DNA of 33,287 nucleotides from Lentisphaeraceae bacterium. GTDB lineage: Bacteria > Verrucomicrobiota > Kiritimatiellia > RFP12 > UBA1067. Numbering within the stretch: position 1 is the stretch's first letter; each line of letters begins with the position of its first letter. Both the position numbers and the translations under genes were made by a program. Positions 23,325 through 31,251 of this stretch are shown here, piece by piece. The stretch is from assembly GCA_004551905.1 (NCBI GenBank), contig SFPL01000076.1, forward strand, positions 1-33,287, given 5' to 3'. The notes beneath the pieces were generated by a model. It saw nothing but the letters and a program-made list of their open reading frames with translations, made no database searches and had not been told where the DNA came from.

Positions 23325-23354
23325 AGTATACCAAAATCGGCGGAACGATGTCAA
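23325..23354 (-). promoter_or_regulatory. promoter of tRNA-Val
   Basis: TTGACA (23354-23349) is separated by 18 bp ending TTTTGG from TATACT (23330-23325). The tRNA starts 16 bases later. The -35 box overlaps the stop codon of the KdgK-like gene. It is the closest match to a consensus sigma-70 promoter in the window. Confidence 0.85.
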
Positions 23355-24454
23355 CGGTCAACCCGCGCGGAGCCACCCGCGGCGAGCTTCTCCACGTCGG
23401 CCAGCGTCGCCATCGAGGTGTCGCCCGGCGTGGTCATCGCCAGCGCGCCGTGCGCGGCGCCGTAGTTGACTGCCTTCTCGGCGTCGTCAAACGTCATGAG
23501 GCCGTAGACAAGCCCGGAGGCAAACGAGTCGCCGCCGCCGACGCGGTCGTAAATCTCGAGGCCGGGACGCTCCGCCGAGAGGCAGAGCCTGCCCTTGTAC
23601 CAGCAGAGCGCCGACCAGTCGTTGACTGTGGCCGACTTCACCGCGCGGAGCGTGGTGGCGACCGCCTTGAAGTTCGGGAACTCGGACCGCGCGCGCTCGA
23701 TCATCCGCCCGAAGCTCTCCACCGGCAGCGTGGTGAGGTTGGCGTCCACCCCCTCCACCTCGATGCCGAGCGCGGCGGTGAAGTCCTCCTCGTTGCCGAT
23801 CATCACGTCCACGCACTTCGCGATCTCGCGGTTCACCTCCTGCGCCCGCGCCTTGCCGCCGATCGACTTCCACAGCGACGCGCGGTAGTTGAGGTCGTAG
23901 CTCGTCACCGTGCCGTGCGCCTTCGCGGCCTTGAGCGCCTCGATCGCCACCTCGGCGGTCGACTCGGAGAGCGCGGCGAAGATGCCGCCGGTGTGGAACC
24001 ACCTCACGCCCTCCTTGCCGAAGAGCCCCTCCCAGTCAACCATGCCCGGCTTGAGCTGGCTGACCGCCGTCAGCCCGCGGTCGGCGCAGCTCCGTGCGCC
24101 GCGGCAGCCGAAGCCGCGCTCGACGAAGTTGAGCCCGTTGCGGACGGTCCGGCCGATGCCGTCGTAAGGCGTCCAGACGACGTGCGAGACGTCCACCCCG
24201 CCCTGGAGCATGAAGTCCTCCACCAGCCGCCCGACCGGATTGTCGGCGAACGCAGTCACCGCCGTCGTCCGCAGCCCGAAGCAGCGCCTTAGCCCGCGCA
24301 CCACGTTGTACTCGCCGCCGCCCTCCCAGACCTTGAACTCGCGCGCGGTGTGGATGCGCCCGTCGCCGGGGTCTAGCCTCAGCATGATCTCGCCGAGCGA
24401 CGCGGCGTCCCACCGGCAGTCTCCCGCCGCCTTGACCTTGAGCGAATTGTCCAT
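23351..24454 (-). CDS. kdgK: PfkB-family sugar kinase, likely 2-dehydro-3-deoxygluconokinase
   Basis: Probably phosphorylates 2-keto-3-deoxygluconate to KDPG in uronate catabolism. The 367 residues have the PfkB N-terminal motif GGGEYNVVRGLRRCFGLRTT, the sugar-binding DNPVGRLVEDFMLQGGVDVS segment, and the C-terminal signature YDRVGGGDSFASGLVYG with the catalytic Asp (GGGD where GAGD is usual). The family is certain. The KDG substrate is inferred from overall resemblance, the roughly 340-370 residue length, and a polygalacturonase-like gene 3 kb away. Other 2-keto sugar acids or fructose are possible. A gaaaggag Shine-Dalgarno precedes the ATG; the murE stop lies 21 bp upstream. Confidence 0.8.
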   Translation of the reverse strand: MDNSLKVKAAGDCRWDAASLGEIMLRLDPGDGRIHTAREFKVWEGGGEYNVVRGLRRCFGLRTTAVTAFADNPVGRLVEDFMLQGGVDVSHVVWTPYDGIGRTVRNGLNFVERGFGCRGARSCADRGLTAVSQLKPGMVDWEGLFGKEGVRWFHTGGIFAALSESTAEVAIEALKAAKAHGTVTSYDLNYRASLWKSIGGKARAQEVNREIAKCVDVMIGNEEDFTAALGIEVEGVDANLTTLPVESFGRMIERARSEFPNFKAVATTLRAVKSATVNDWSALCWYKGRLCLSAERPGLEIYDRVGGGDSFASGLVYGLMTFDDAEKAVNYGAAHGALAMTTPGDTSMATLADVEKLAAGGSARVDR

Positions 24455-24475
24455 CTTCTCTTTCTCCTTTCGAAA

Positions 24476-25600
24476 TCAGCTGCGCCGGAACTCTCGCACG
24501 ACCTCGCGGTCGTCGAACGGATGCTTCACGCCGGCGATCTCCTGCGTGGTCTCGTGGCCCTTGCCCGCGACAATCACCACGTCCCCCTTCTCCGCCTGGC
24601 CGAGCGCAAGCGCAATCGCCTTGCGCCGGTCCGGCTCGCGCACACACCAGGCCCCCTCCGGCACGCCGCCTGCTACCGCCGCGATGATCGCGAGCGGGTC
24701 CTCGCTGCGCGGATTGTCGGAAGTGATGACCACGCGGTCGGCACGCCGCGCCGCCGCCGCGCCCATCAGCGGACGCTTCATCGGGTCGCGGTCGCCGCCG
24801 GCACCGAACACCACCCAGAGCCGGCCCGGGGTAAATCCGCGCGCCGCCGCCAGCACCTTGTCGAGCCCGTCCGGCGTGTGCGCGAAGTCGACGTACACCT
24901 CCGCCGCGACCTCAGGGTTCTCGACGCGCTCAAGCCGTCCCCAGCGCGGCGCGAGGCGCGGGATCACCGCCTGCACCGTCTCGCGCGGCACCCCCGCAGC
25001 TTCGGCGAGCGCCGCTGCGACGAGCACGTTCGAGCGGTTGTACTCGCCCACAAGCCGCAGCCGCGAAAGATCGTGGGCACTGTGCGCGACCGAGACGCCG
25101 ATCACGTTGACGGAGAGGTTGCCTGCGGCGTTGAACATCTCGCGCCCGCCTTCGCCGTCCAGCGCCACCACGAACGGCGGCAGGTCGCCGCGGCCCATGT
25201 CCGACCGCGTCTCAGCCACGCTCGCCACCTTCTTCGCCAGCTCCAACTTTGCCGCGAAGTACGCCTCCATCGTCTTGTGGTAGTCGAGATGGTCCTCGGT
25301 GAGATTGGTGAACGCGCCGCCCGCGAAGCGCGTATCGCCGGTGCGGTTCTGGCTGAGCGCGTGGGACGAAACCTCCATCACGCAATCGGTGCAGCCGTTC
25401 GCCTCCATCGCGGCAAAAATCTCCCTGAGCTGCTTGAGCGGCGGGGTGGTGTAGCCGGTCGAGAAGCGCCGCGCGCCGTCGAAGACCTCGACAGTGGTGA
25501 TATAGCCGCACTTCCGCCCGGGAACGGCGTTCACGAAATCGGCGAAGACCCAGGCGGTCGTCGTCTTGCCGTTGGTTCCGGTTATCCCCCAGACGCGCAT
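24476..25600 (-). CDS. murE: MurE-like UDP-MurNAc-peptide ligase lacking the N-terminal domain
   Basis: MurE adds the third stem-peptide amino acid in peptidoglycan precursor synthesis. This protein has 374 residues where about 490 is usual, and begins right at the ATP-binding loop (GITGTNGKTTT, residues 5-15). The N-terminal domain that grips the UDP part of the substrate is missing. The rest is conserved: MEVSSHAL, TNLTEDHLDYHKTMEAYFAAK with the carbamylated Lys118, YVDFAHTPD, and DNPRSEDP (295-302), whose DNPR predicts meso-diaminopimelate. The ATG directly follows the queF stop, so no extra N-terminal coding sequence exists. It may be a paralogue with another substrate, a peptide-recycling ligase (Mpl-like use), or a minimal MurE. 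Confidence 0.8.
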   Translation of the reverse strand: MRVWGITGTNGKTTTAWVFADFVNAVPGRKCGYITTVEVFDGARRFSTGYTTPPLKQLREIFAAMEANGCTDCVMEVSSHALSQNRTGDTRFAGGAFTNLTEDHLDYHKTMEAYFAAKLELAKKVASVAETRSDMGRGDLPPFVVALDGEGGREMFNAAGNLSVNVIGVSVAHSAHDLSRLRLVGEYNRSNVLVAAALAEAAGVPRETVQAVIPRLAPRWGRLERVENPEVAAEVYVDFAHTPDGLDKVLAAARGFTPGRLWVVFGAGGDRDPMKRPLMGAAAARRADRVVITSDNPRSEDPLAIIAAVAGGVPEGAWCVREPDRRKAIALALGQAEKGDVVIVAGKGHETTQEIAGVKHPFDDREVVREFRRS

Positions 25601-26125
25601 CTATCCCCTCACGCCCTGCCAGCGCGCGAACCGCTCCGCCGCGAGCGCACGGTATTTCGCGCCGGTGCCGCCGTTCACGAACGGGTCGATGGCGATGCCG
25701 CCGCGAGGAGCGAACTTGCCGTAGACCTCCATGTACTTCGGCTTCAGGAGCCTATAGAGGTCGTCGTAGATCAGGTTCACCACGTCCTCGTGGAAATCGC
25801 CGCGGTTGCGGAACCCGAAGAGGTAGAGCTTGAGCGACTTCGACTCGACGAGCTTCTTCGCGGGGATGTAGCGGATGGTGATGGTCGCGAAGTCCGGCTG
25901 GCCGGTCTTGGGGCAGAGGGTGGTGAACTCCGGCGCGGTGAACGTCACCCAGTAGTCGCGGCCGGGGTTTCGGTTCGCGAACGCCTCCAGCACCTCCGGC
26001 GCATAGCCGGACGGCACCTCCGCCTTCGCGCCCAGCGCCCTGAGCCCGCCAAGATCTCCTCTTTTGCCAGTCTTCACCGCCTTCACTCCTTTCATCCCAC
26101 CACAAGGGTCATGCCAACACGGCAT
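25601..26125 (-). CDS. queF: NADPH-dependent 7-cyano-7-deazaguanine reductase
   Basis: Reduces preQ0 to preQ1 in queuosine biosynthesis. The 174 residues are of the short, unimodular QueF type. Seen are FTAPEFTTLCPKTGQPDFA with the catalytic Cys, and the QueF motif ESKSLKLYLFGFRNRGDFHE. Two starts are possible: ATG at 26125, 8 bases after a TATAAT box (leaderless), and ATG at 26095, preceded by ggtggg and giving a more typical N-terminus. The stop abuts the murE ATG, so queF, murE and kdgK form one operon. Confidence 0.92.
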   Translation of the reverse strand: MPCWHDPCGGMKGVKAVKTGKRGDLGGLRALGAKAEVPSGYAPEVLEAFANRNPGRDYWVTFTAPEFTTLCPKTGQPDFATITIRYIPAKKLVESKSLKLYLFGFRNRGDFHEDVVNLIYDDLYRLLKPKYMEVYGKFAPRGGIAIDPFVNGGTGAKYRALAAERFARWQGVRG

Positions 26126-26133
26126 TGGAGTGA

Positions 26134-26141
26134 ATTATACC
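26134..26141 (-). promoter_or_regulatory. -10 box GGTATAAT of the queF operon
   Basis: GGTATAAT (- strand) ends 8 bases before the ATG at 26125. No clear -35 box at 18 bp. The rest of the gap to 26248 holds a 6-bp hairpin (ACCAAG/CTTGGT, about 26162-26182) and nothing else that I recognise. Confidence 0.5.
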
Positions 26142-26248
26142 ATAATTCGCGGTCCTCTCGCACCAAGCCGGACCTCCTTGGTCTTTGCGCATGATAGCAA
26201 AATTTCAACGCGAGCGCTCAAGGACGGCGCCACTGGCAAGGCGCACCC

Positions 26249-27019
26249 TCACAGCCCCTTGCAGCGGAAATGGAGGCGAAGGCCGGGAAGGACGCGGCGG
26301 ACGCGGTCGAGCGCGCCCCAGAGGTTTGAGGCGAGCGAATGCGGGTCGTGGAGGACCACCGCAGAGGCATCGAGGCGCTGGGTAATGTCCGCACCGCGCC
26401 GGAGGCGCAGGCCCGCCCGCTTTGCACCGGCGGCTACCCACGCAAGCGTGAGGTCGGCCATCAGGTGATTGTCATCATAGAGCCCGCCGATGTCGCTGTG
26501 GCTGCCGGGGAAGAGAGACTCGGCGACCCTACCCTTCCCGCCCTTGAGCGGCACATAGCCGAAGAACCGCCGCGTCTCGTCCCTCGCCACGGCGTGGCGG
26601 GCACTCGCCACGTTGGACGGACATTCCTCGGCGACGTCGAGCCCGATCGTCGAGTCGACGGTATCCCAGAGCCCGAGGTAGGCGACCGCCACCCCGAGCT
26701 TGTCGAGCCAAGCGGCGAAGTGACGCGCGAGGAGCGCGCCGCGGGAGAAGCCGAAGAGGTACACGCGCGTCGCCACGCCGTCCTGCGGCAGCGATTCGTA
26801 GTTCGCCTCGAACCAGCGCCGCGCATCGCGAAAGATAGCCCGCCAGTCGGAGCCGGCGATCTTGCCGCGGAGGTAGGCGCCGAAGCGCGTGCCGGGGCCG
26901 GGCTCGAGGTGGAGACACTGCCGCGAGTCGTCGACCGAGAGGTCGCGGAGACGGGTCACGTTCGTGGCCCTGCCCGCCACTCCCTGCCCCGTCCCCTCGA
27001 AGAAAAGGCAGAGGTTCAC
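26249..27019 (-). CDS. DUF2235 alpha/beta-hydrolase (Tle1-like lipase)
   Basis: The 256 residues belong to the DUF2235 family, which includes the type VI secretion phospholipase Tle1 and many uncharacterised hydrolases. Seen are the N-terminal LCLFFEGTGQG (family DGTxN region, here EGTGQ), the nucleophile elbow YLFGFSRGALLAR with Ser92, GLWDTVDS with Asp119, and the C-terminal FPGSHSDIGGLYDDN with a conserved His174/Asp176 pair. It is shorter than Tle1 (about 500 residues or more) and has no signal peptide. The start is GTG at 27019, overlapping the stop of the unknown upstream gene (GTGA). No VgrG, PAAR or other secretion gene is nearby. Confidence 0.82.
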   Translation of the reverse strand: MNLCLFFEGTGQGVAGRATNVTRLRDLSVDDSRQCLHLEPGPGTRFGAYLRGKIAGSDWRAIFRDARRWFEANYESLPQDGVATRVYLFGFSRGALLARHFAAWLDKLGVAVAYLGLWDTVDSTIGLDVAEECPSNVASARHAVARDETRRFFGYVPLKGGKGRVAESLFPGSHSDIGGLYDDNHLMADLTLAWVAAGAKRAGLRLRRGADITQRLDASAVVLHDPHSLASNLWGALDRVRRVLPGLRLHFRCKGL

Positions 27020-27585
27020 GCCCTTAGGCTAAGCGTCAAGGAGCCTACGGCCTTGCCGGTGAGCGGACGGACGAGCGGGACGCTCACGGTCCGCTCCTCG
27101 CCCTCGGCGGGCAGGTCGACGACGTCCAGCACCCCCTGCGCGATCACCGCCGGCACGTCTTTCTCGCCGATCATCGCCGCCAGCGCATCGATGGGCGACG
27201 AGGCAATGTCCGCGTAGCCGACCATCGCCTTCTCCATGAAGTCCGCCCCCATCTTGAGCGCGTACTTGGCCGTGAGGCGAATGAACCGCCGCACCTTCTG
27301 GACGCTCACCGGCTCGGTGATCGAGACGGCAAGGCCGCAGCGGCCCTCGACCTCCTCGCGGAACACGACGCGCTTCGTCCACGGCTCGGCGGTGAAGTCG
27401 CACACGCCCTTCCTGAAGACGAACTCCCTGGCGCCGGACTTCTTCGCGACGCCGGTCCGCGGCCAGACCAGGTCGACCTGTCCGATGTTGCGGCTGCGCA
27501 GGAGCGACTTCTCGGGCACCCCCTTGACCTCAGCCCTGACCAGCAGGAACTCGATGTTCTCCTTTGCCTTCTTAGTCGTCGCCAT
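27016..27585 (-). CDS. unknown protein paired with DUF2235 hydrolase
   Basis: The 189 residues match no family I can name. The protein is soluble, basic at the N-terminus (MATTKKAKENIEFLLVRAEV), with no signal peptide or membrane span. Alternating hydrophobic patterns (GRCGLAVSITEPVSVQ, RTVSVPLVRPLTGKAVGSLT) suggest a beta-sandwich or C2-like fold, with a helical stretch in the middle (about 105-150). An aagga Shine-Dalgarno lies 11-12 bases before the ATG. Its tight translational coupling to the lipase suggests an adaptor, chaperone or immunity role, which is an inference from position alone. Confidence 0.65.
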   Translation of the reverse strand: MATTKKAKENIEFLLVRAEVKGVPEKSLLRSRNIGQVDLVWPRTGVAKKSGAREFVFRKGVCDFTAEPWTKRVVFREEVEGRCGLAVSITEPVSVQKVRRFIRLTAKYALKMGADFMEKAMVGYADIASSPIDALAAMIGEKDVPAVIAQGVLDVVDLPAEGEERTVSVPLVRPLTGKAVGSLTLSLRA

Positions 27586-27628
27586 CAGTCGTACATTCCT
27601 TATGCCGTGAACGTTCTCACTACCGCAT

Positions 27629-27636
27629 ATTATATC
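27629..27636 (-). promoter_or_regulatory. -10 box (GATATAAT) of the DUF2235 unit
   Basis: GATATAAT on the - strand lies about 43 bases before the ATG at 27585, giving this pair a true 5' leader and Shine-Dalgarno, unlike most promoters here. No -35 match at 18 bp. Just upstream, ttcgtggttcgtggcccgtg (27641-27660) looks like one arm of a dispersed repeat. Confidence 0.45.
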
Positions 27637-27692
27637 AGATTTCGTGGTTCGTGGCCCGTGGGATGCGGGGGCGGCGTAGGGGCGCCACCGCG

Positions 27693-29825
27693 CTACAGCT
27701 GCGGGACCGGCTTGCCGTTCATGCGCACGTTGCGCAGCTCGATCTCGCCCGGCTTCGTGCCCGGCTGGAATGAGACAGCCGCCTTCGGAAGCGGTACGCC
27801 GTCCTCGACCAGGATGTCGATGTCCTCGAGGAGGCACCGGCGGAAGCTGCCGAACGGCTCGTCGGGCGAGACGTCCTTGTTCTTGTACAGCGACCCCGGC
27901 GCGTACATCTTGGCGTTGAGCGCGGCGAACCAGCAGTCGACGGCCGGCCGCTTCCCGGCCTTGGAGTAGACATCGTCGCGCCCGCGCTGGTACTCGGCAT
28001 CGCTGCGGGACGCGTCGTACTCGATGCGGATGTTCCTGAACGTCACGTCGTCGACCGCGCACGGCCCGCCGAGGTTCAAGCTCAGCGCGACCATCGAGTT
28101 GTGGATGAGGTCGCAGTCCTCGAAGACTATGTTGCGCCACGCGCTCGCCCAGGTCTCGAGCCCGTTCTCGAGCGTCCGCCCCCAGCCGCACCAGCACACG
28201 CACCGCTCCACCTTCACGTTCTCCACCGGTCGCGCGCTGTCGGGCAGGATCCCCTTCAGCACCACCGCGTCGTCGAACGAGTGGATGTAGCTGTCGGCGA
28301 GGCGCACGTTGCGCGTGTTGTAGAAGTCGATGCCGTCCGTGTTGTACCGCCACGCGCCGGTGATCTTCAGGTGCGAGACGTCAACGTCCTCGCAGCCGAA
28401 CGTCGCCACGCACCACTCGCACGGGTCCACGACCACCGGTCCCTCGATGACTATCCGCTTAGAGCGGCGCGCGCGAATCGGGGTGAGCTGGCACATCATC
28501 TTGTCCTCCGCCACCGCCTTGTCGTCCAGATTGCGGTTGTAGTAGGCGGCCACGCGGCGGCAGGTCGTGCCGCAGATGATCCCGTAGCCGCGTATCTGGA
28601 CGTCCTCGACGCCGTCCATCGCGAAGCCGCCGTACACCACCGCGTCCTTGTCGATGTAGACGCGGTCGTGGCTCCTGAGCCGGACTCCGCGCGTCAGGTG
28701 GACGCCCGGCCCGAAGGTCACCGTCGCCGTCCGGCGGTACTCGGCGAAGTCGTTCTCGGGCTCGACGAAGATCTCGAGCGGATGGTGGTAGTCGTCGAGC
28801 TCGAGCACATAGTGGCCGCACTTCGGCAGCGCGAACTCCACCGCTCCGTCCTTCACGGCCGGCTTCACGCCGGCGGAGAGCGGACGCACCACCGCCTTCC
28901 TGAAGTCGCGGCCGCACTTCACCCGCCAGGACGTCGCGCCCTTCGCCTCGACCGCGGCGAAACCGGCGCGCTCGGTCTGGTCGGCGGGACGCTGGAAGCC
29001 GGTGAAGAGCCGGTTGTACTCCATCGCCGAGACCTGAATCGCGTGCACCTTCACCGGACGGCCGTCCATCCACGCCTCATAGCCAGACTTCTCCGGGAAC
29101 AGACCCTCGACGATGCGCGCGGCGATCTCCGCCATGCCGCGGTCGCCGGGATGCGCCCTGACGCCGGGATGGGAGAAGCCGGCATCGCTCGCATCCATCC
29201 CCGGCTGGCTATAGACGTCGGCCTTCACGAACGGAATCGCGTAGTCGCTCGCGGCGTACGCCATCGCCCAGTCCTTTGCCGCGTCCGACCAGAAACTGCC
29301 GCGCACGACGGCGAGCGGCTTGGTGTTCCGTCCATCGAGAAATGCGCCGAGAAGCCGCTTGAACGCGTCGCGCCACGCGAGGCGGTCCTCCTCGCCCTTC
29401 AGCGACTGCACGTTCTCGCCGAGAGCGACGACGAGCACGTCGGGATCCTCCTTGGCGAGCTCCTCGGTCTTCGACCAGTCCCAGCTGCGGAAGTCGCGCT
29501 CGAAGTTGGCGTAGTTGCGCACCACGAGGTCTGCCCGGCGGCCGAGGCGACGCTCGACCTCGCGCGTGACGAGGTGGACGAAGTCCTTCTCCGCCGCGCT
29601 TGCGGCCATGCCCCAGTTGTTGGTCCAGCCGATCGCCGCGTTCGGTCCGTGCAACGTGATGGAGTTGCCGATGAACAGCACCTTCACTCCGTCGGCGGCC
29701 TTCCGGTCCGCGGCGTAAGCCGCCGAGTTCATCTTCGTTGAGTGGTGACGCTCGGCGTCTGACATCTCGCCGAACGCAGTCGCCGCCAGCAACGCGGCGG
29801 CCGCCGTCATGACACAAGCATTCAT
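27693..29825 (-). CDS. secreted SGNH hydrolase fused to GH28-like beta-helix
   Basis: The 710-residue two-domain protein probably acts on plant or algal polysaccharide outside the cytoplasm. Residues 1-19 look like a short Sec signal (Ala/Leu core, cleavage near AFG-E). Residues about 46-250 are an SGNH/GDSL esterase: block I VKVLFIGNSITLHG with Ser55, block III ALGEN, and block V near AHPGDRGM. After a beta linker, residues about 365-700 form a right-handed beta-helix with the polygalacturonase-like NTDGIDFYN (Asp497, Asp500) and SFDDAVVLKG (Asp518, Asp519). The GHG and RIK motifs of classical GH28 are not visible, so the bond cleaved is uncertain. A KdgK-like gene nearby fits uronate use. 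A TATAAT box lies 9 bases before the ATG. Confidence 0.8.
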   Translation of the reverse strand: MNACVMTAAAALLAATAFGEMSDAERHHSTKMNSAAYAADRKAADGVKVLFIGNSITLHGPNAAIGWTNNWGMAASAAEKDFVHLVTREVERRLGRRADLVVRNYANFERDFRSWDWSKTEELAKEDPDVLVVALGENVQSLKGEEDRLAWRDAFKRLLGAFLDGRNTKPLAVVRGSFWSDAAKDWAMAYAASDYAIPFVKADVYSQPGMDASDAGFSHPGVRAHPGDRGMAEIAARIVEGLFPEKSGYEAWMDGRPVKVHAIQVSAMEYNRLFTGFQRPADQTERAGFAAVEAKGATSWRVKCGRDFRKAVVRPLSAGVKPAVKDGAVEFALPKCGHYVLELDDYHHPLEIFVEPENDFAEYRRTATVTFGPGVHLTRGVRLRSHDRVYIDKDAVVYGGFAMDGVEDVQIRGYGIICGTTCRRVAAYYNRNLDDKAVAEDKMMCQLTPIRARRSKRIVIEGPVVVDPCEWCVATFGCEDVDVSHLKITGAWRYNTDGIDFYNTRNVRLADSYIHSFDDAVVLKGILPDSARPVENVKVERCVCWCGWGRTLENGLETWASAWRNIVFEDCDLIHNSMVALSLNLGGPCAVDDVTFRNIRIEYDASRSDAEYQRGRDDVYSKAGKRPAVDCWFAALNAKMYAPGSLYKNKDVSPDEPFGSFRRCLLEDIDILVEDGVPLPKAAVSFQPGTKPGEIELRNVRMNGKPVPQL

Positions 29826-29834
29826 TATGCCCGT

Positions 29835-29864
29835 ATTATATCAAATGCGTCGCCGGACAGTCAA
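29835..29864 (-). promoter_or_regulatory. promoter of the SGNH/beta-helix gene
   Basis: TTGACT (29864-29859), an 18-bp spacer ending TTTGA, and TATAAT (29840-29835), then 9 bases to the ATG. The -35 box overlaps the eamA stop codon. Confidence 0.75.
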
Positions 29865-30754
29865 CGGGCGCGGCGGGGTGCGACGGAGGCGACGACCACG
29901 GCGGCGAAGACGAGCGCGCAGCCGGCCAGCTGGAGCAGGCTCATCCGGTCGTCGAACCAAAGCCAGCCGAAGACCACGCCGAAGACGCTCTCGGTGGCCA
30001 TGACGAGCGAAGCGAGCGCGGGCGGGGTGCGCTTCTGTCCGAGGTTCTGGCAGGTATAGGCGATGCCGCTCGAGAAGACGGCGATGAAGAGGACCGGCAG
30101 GGCCGAGCGGACGAGCGCCTCGGCGGAGAAAAACGAGCTCTCCGACCCCAGGAGCAGGACGAACGGAAGCGAAAGCACCGCGCCGGAGAACTGCTGGATG
30201 CAGGAAAACACGAGGACGTCGCAGCCGGGCGCGAAACGGTCCACCACGAGGATCTGCACGGAAAAGAGGACGGCGCAGAGAAGCGTCCAGAGCTCGCCGC
30301 GGCCGATGGAGCCGTCCGCGCCGTCCGGCAGGCAGATGAGGTAGGAGCCGGCGAGCGCCACCACCGCCGCCGCCCAGACGAGCGGATGGGCGCGGCGCCC
30401 GACGGCGAGGCCGACGACCGGCACGAACAGCACGTAGTTGGAGGTGAGGAAGGCGGAAATCCCCGGCGTGGTGTACATGATGCCGACCTGCTGCGAGAGC
30501 GAGGCGGCGAAAAGCGCCGCGCCGCCGACCGCCCCGCCGACGATCGCGCGGCGCGTCCACGCCGGCGCGGCGGCGCGCGCCCGGGGCGAGATGAGCCGCC
30601 GCGCCCACCAGCAGCCGGTCAGGAACACGCCGGCTTCGAGGTTGCGCAGGAAGGTTATCGAGAACGGGCCTAGGCTCTCCGCCCCGACTTTCTGGGCAAC
30701 AAACGCGGCGCCCCAGAGGAGCGCCGCGGTGAGCAATAACGCTATGCCTGCCAA
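29861..30754 (-). CDS. EamA/DMT-family transporter
   Basis: The 297 residues contain ten predicted transmembrane segments in two EamA repeats. The first begins ALLLTAALLWGAAFVAQKVG and the second near LLCAVLFSVQILVVDRF. The helix ending FGVVFGWLWFDDRMSLLQLAG is characteristic of the drug/metabolite transporter family. Substrate is unknown; many members export amino acids or metabolites. The start is a TTG at 30754, because an ATG overlapping the rplI stop leads to a stop after seven codons. It follows rplI by 10 bp and is presumably read through from the ribosomal operon. Confidence 0.88.
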   Translation of the reverse strand: MAGIALLLTAALLWGAAFVAQKVGAESLGPFSITFLRNLEAGVFLTGCWWARRLISPRARAAAPAWTRRAIVGGAVGGAALFAASLSQQVGIMYTTPGISAFLTSNYVLFVPVVGLAVGRRAHPLVWAAAVVALAGSYLICLPDGADGSIGRGELWTLLCAVLFSVQILVVDRFAPGCDVLVFSCIQQFSGAVLSLPFVLLLGSESSFFSAEALVRSALPVLFIAVFSSGIAYTCQNLGQKRTPPALASLVMATESVFGVVFGWLWFDDRMSLLQLAGCALVFAAVVVASVAPRRAR

Positions 30755-30764
30755 GGCTGCGCCA

Positions 30765-31232
30765 TTAGGCCTCGGCGGCCCCCTCGTCCAGGATCACGAT
30801 CTTGAAGCGGACGTTCACGCCGTGGCCGAGGTCGATCGTGGGCTCGTACTCGCCGATTTCCTTGAGCGAGTCCGCGAGCTCGATCTGCGAGCGCTCGAGC
30901 TTGATGCCGCGGTTGGCCTCGATCGCCGCGAGGATGTCGGAGATGCCGACCGAGCCGTAGAGGCGCTTGCCGTCCACGGTGTTCGCCGAGACGGTGATCT
31001 CGAGCTTGTCGAGCTTCTTCGCGACCTCGAGCGCGGCCTTCTTCTCCTCGGCGGCGCGGGCGGCGCGCTCGGCCTCGAGCTTCTTCAGGCGGCGCTTGGC
31101 GGCCTCGGTTGCGACCGCCGCGAGCCCCTTCGGGAAGAGGAAGTTGCGGGCGTAGCCGGCGGCGACCTTGACGACCTGGCCGGACTTGCCGAGCTTCTTC
31201 ACGTCGTCCATGAGCATGACTTCAATCTGCAT
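30765..31232 (-). CDS. rplI: 50S ribosomal protein L9
   Basis: 155 residues (E. coli 149). The N-terminal rRNA-binding domain MQIEVMLMDDVKKLGKSGQV, VKVAAGYARNFLFPKGLA is diagnostic. A long connecting helix rich in Ala, Glu and Lys (about 43-75) and the C-terminal domain (YGSVGISDI, ERSQIELADSLKEIGEY) follow. Binds 23S rRNA near the L1 stalk. A ggggag Shine-Dalgarno precedes the ATG. Confidence 0.96.
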   Translation of the reverse strand: MQIEVMLMDDVKKLGKSGQVVKVAAGYARNFLFPKGLAAVATEAAKRRLKKLEAERAARAAEEKKAALEVAKKLDKLEITVSANTVDGKRLYGSVGISDILAAIEANRGIKLERSQIELADSLKEIGEYEPTIDLGHGVNVRFKIVILDEGAAEA

Positions 31233-31251
31233 GGTGCGTCTCCCCTCCGGA

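Noticed and set aside
26126..26248. A small gene or terminator between DUF2235 and queF
   Set aside because: Only a weak 6-bp hairpin without a T-run is present and no frame has a plausible start with ribosome-binding site.
30744..30769. ATG overlapping the rplI stop as the start of the transporter gene
   Set aside because: That frame hits a stop after seven codons. The transporter frame begins with TTG at 30754.
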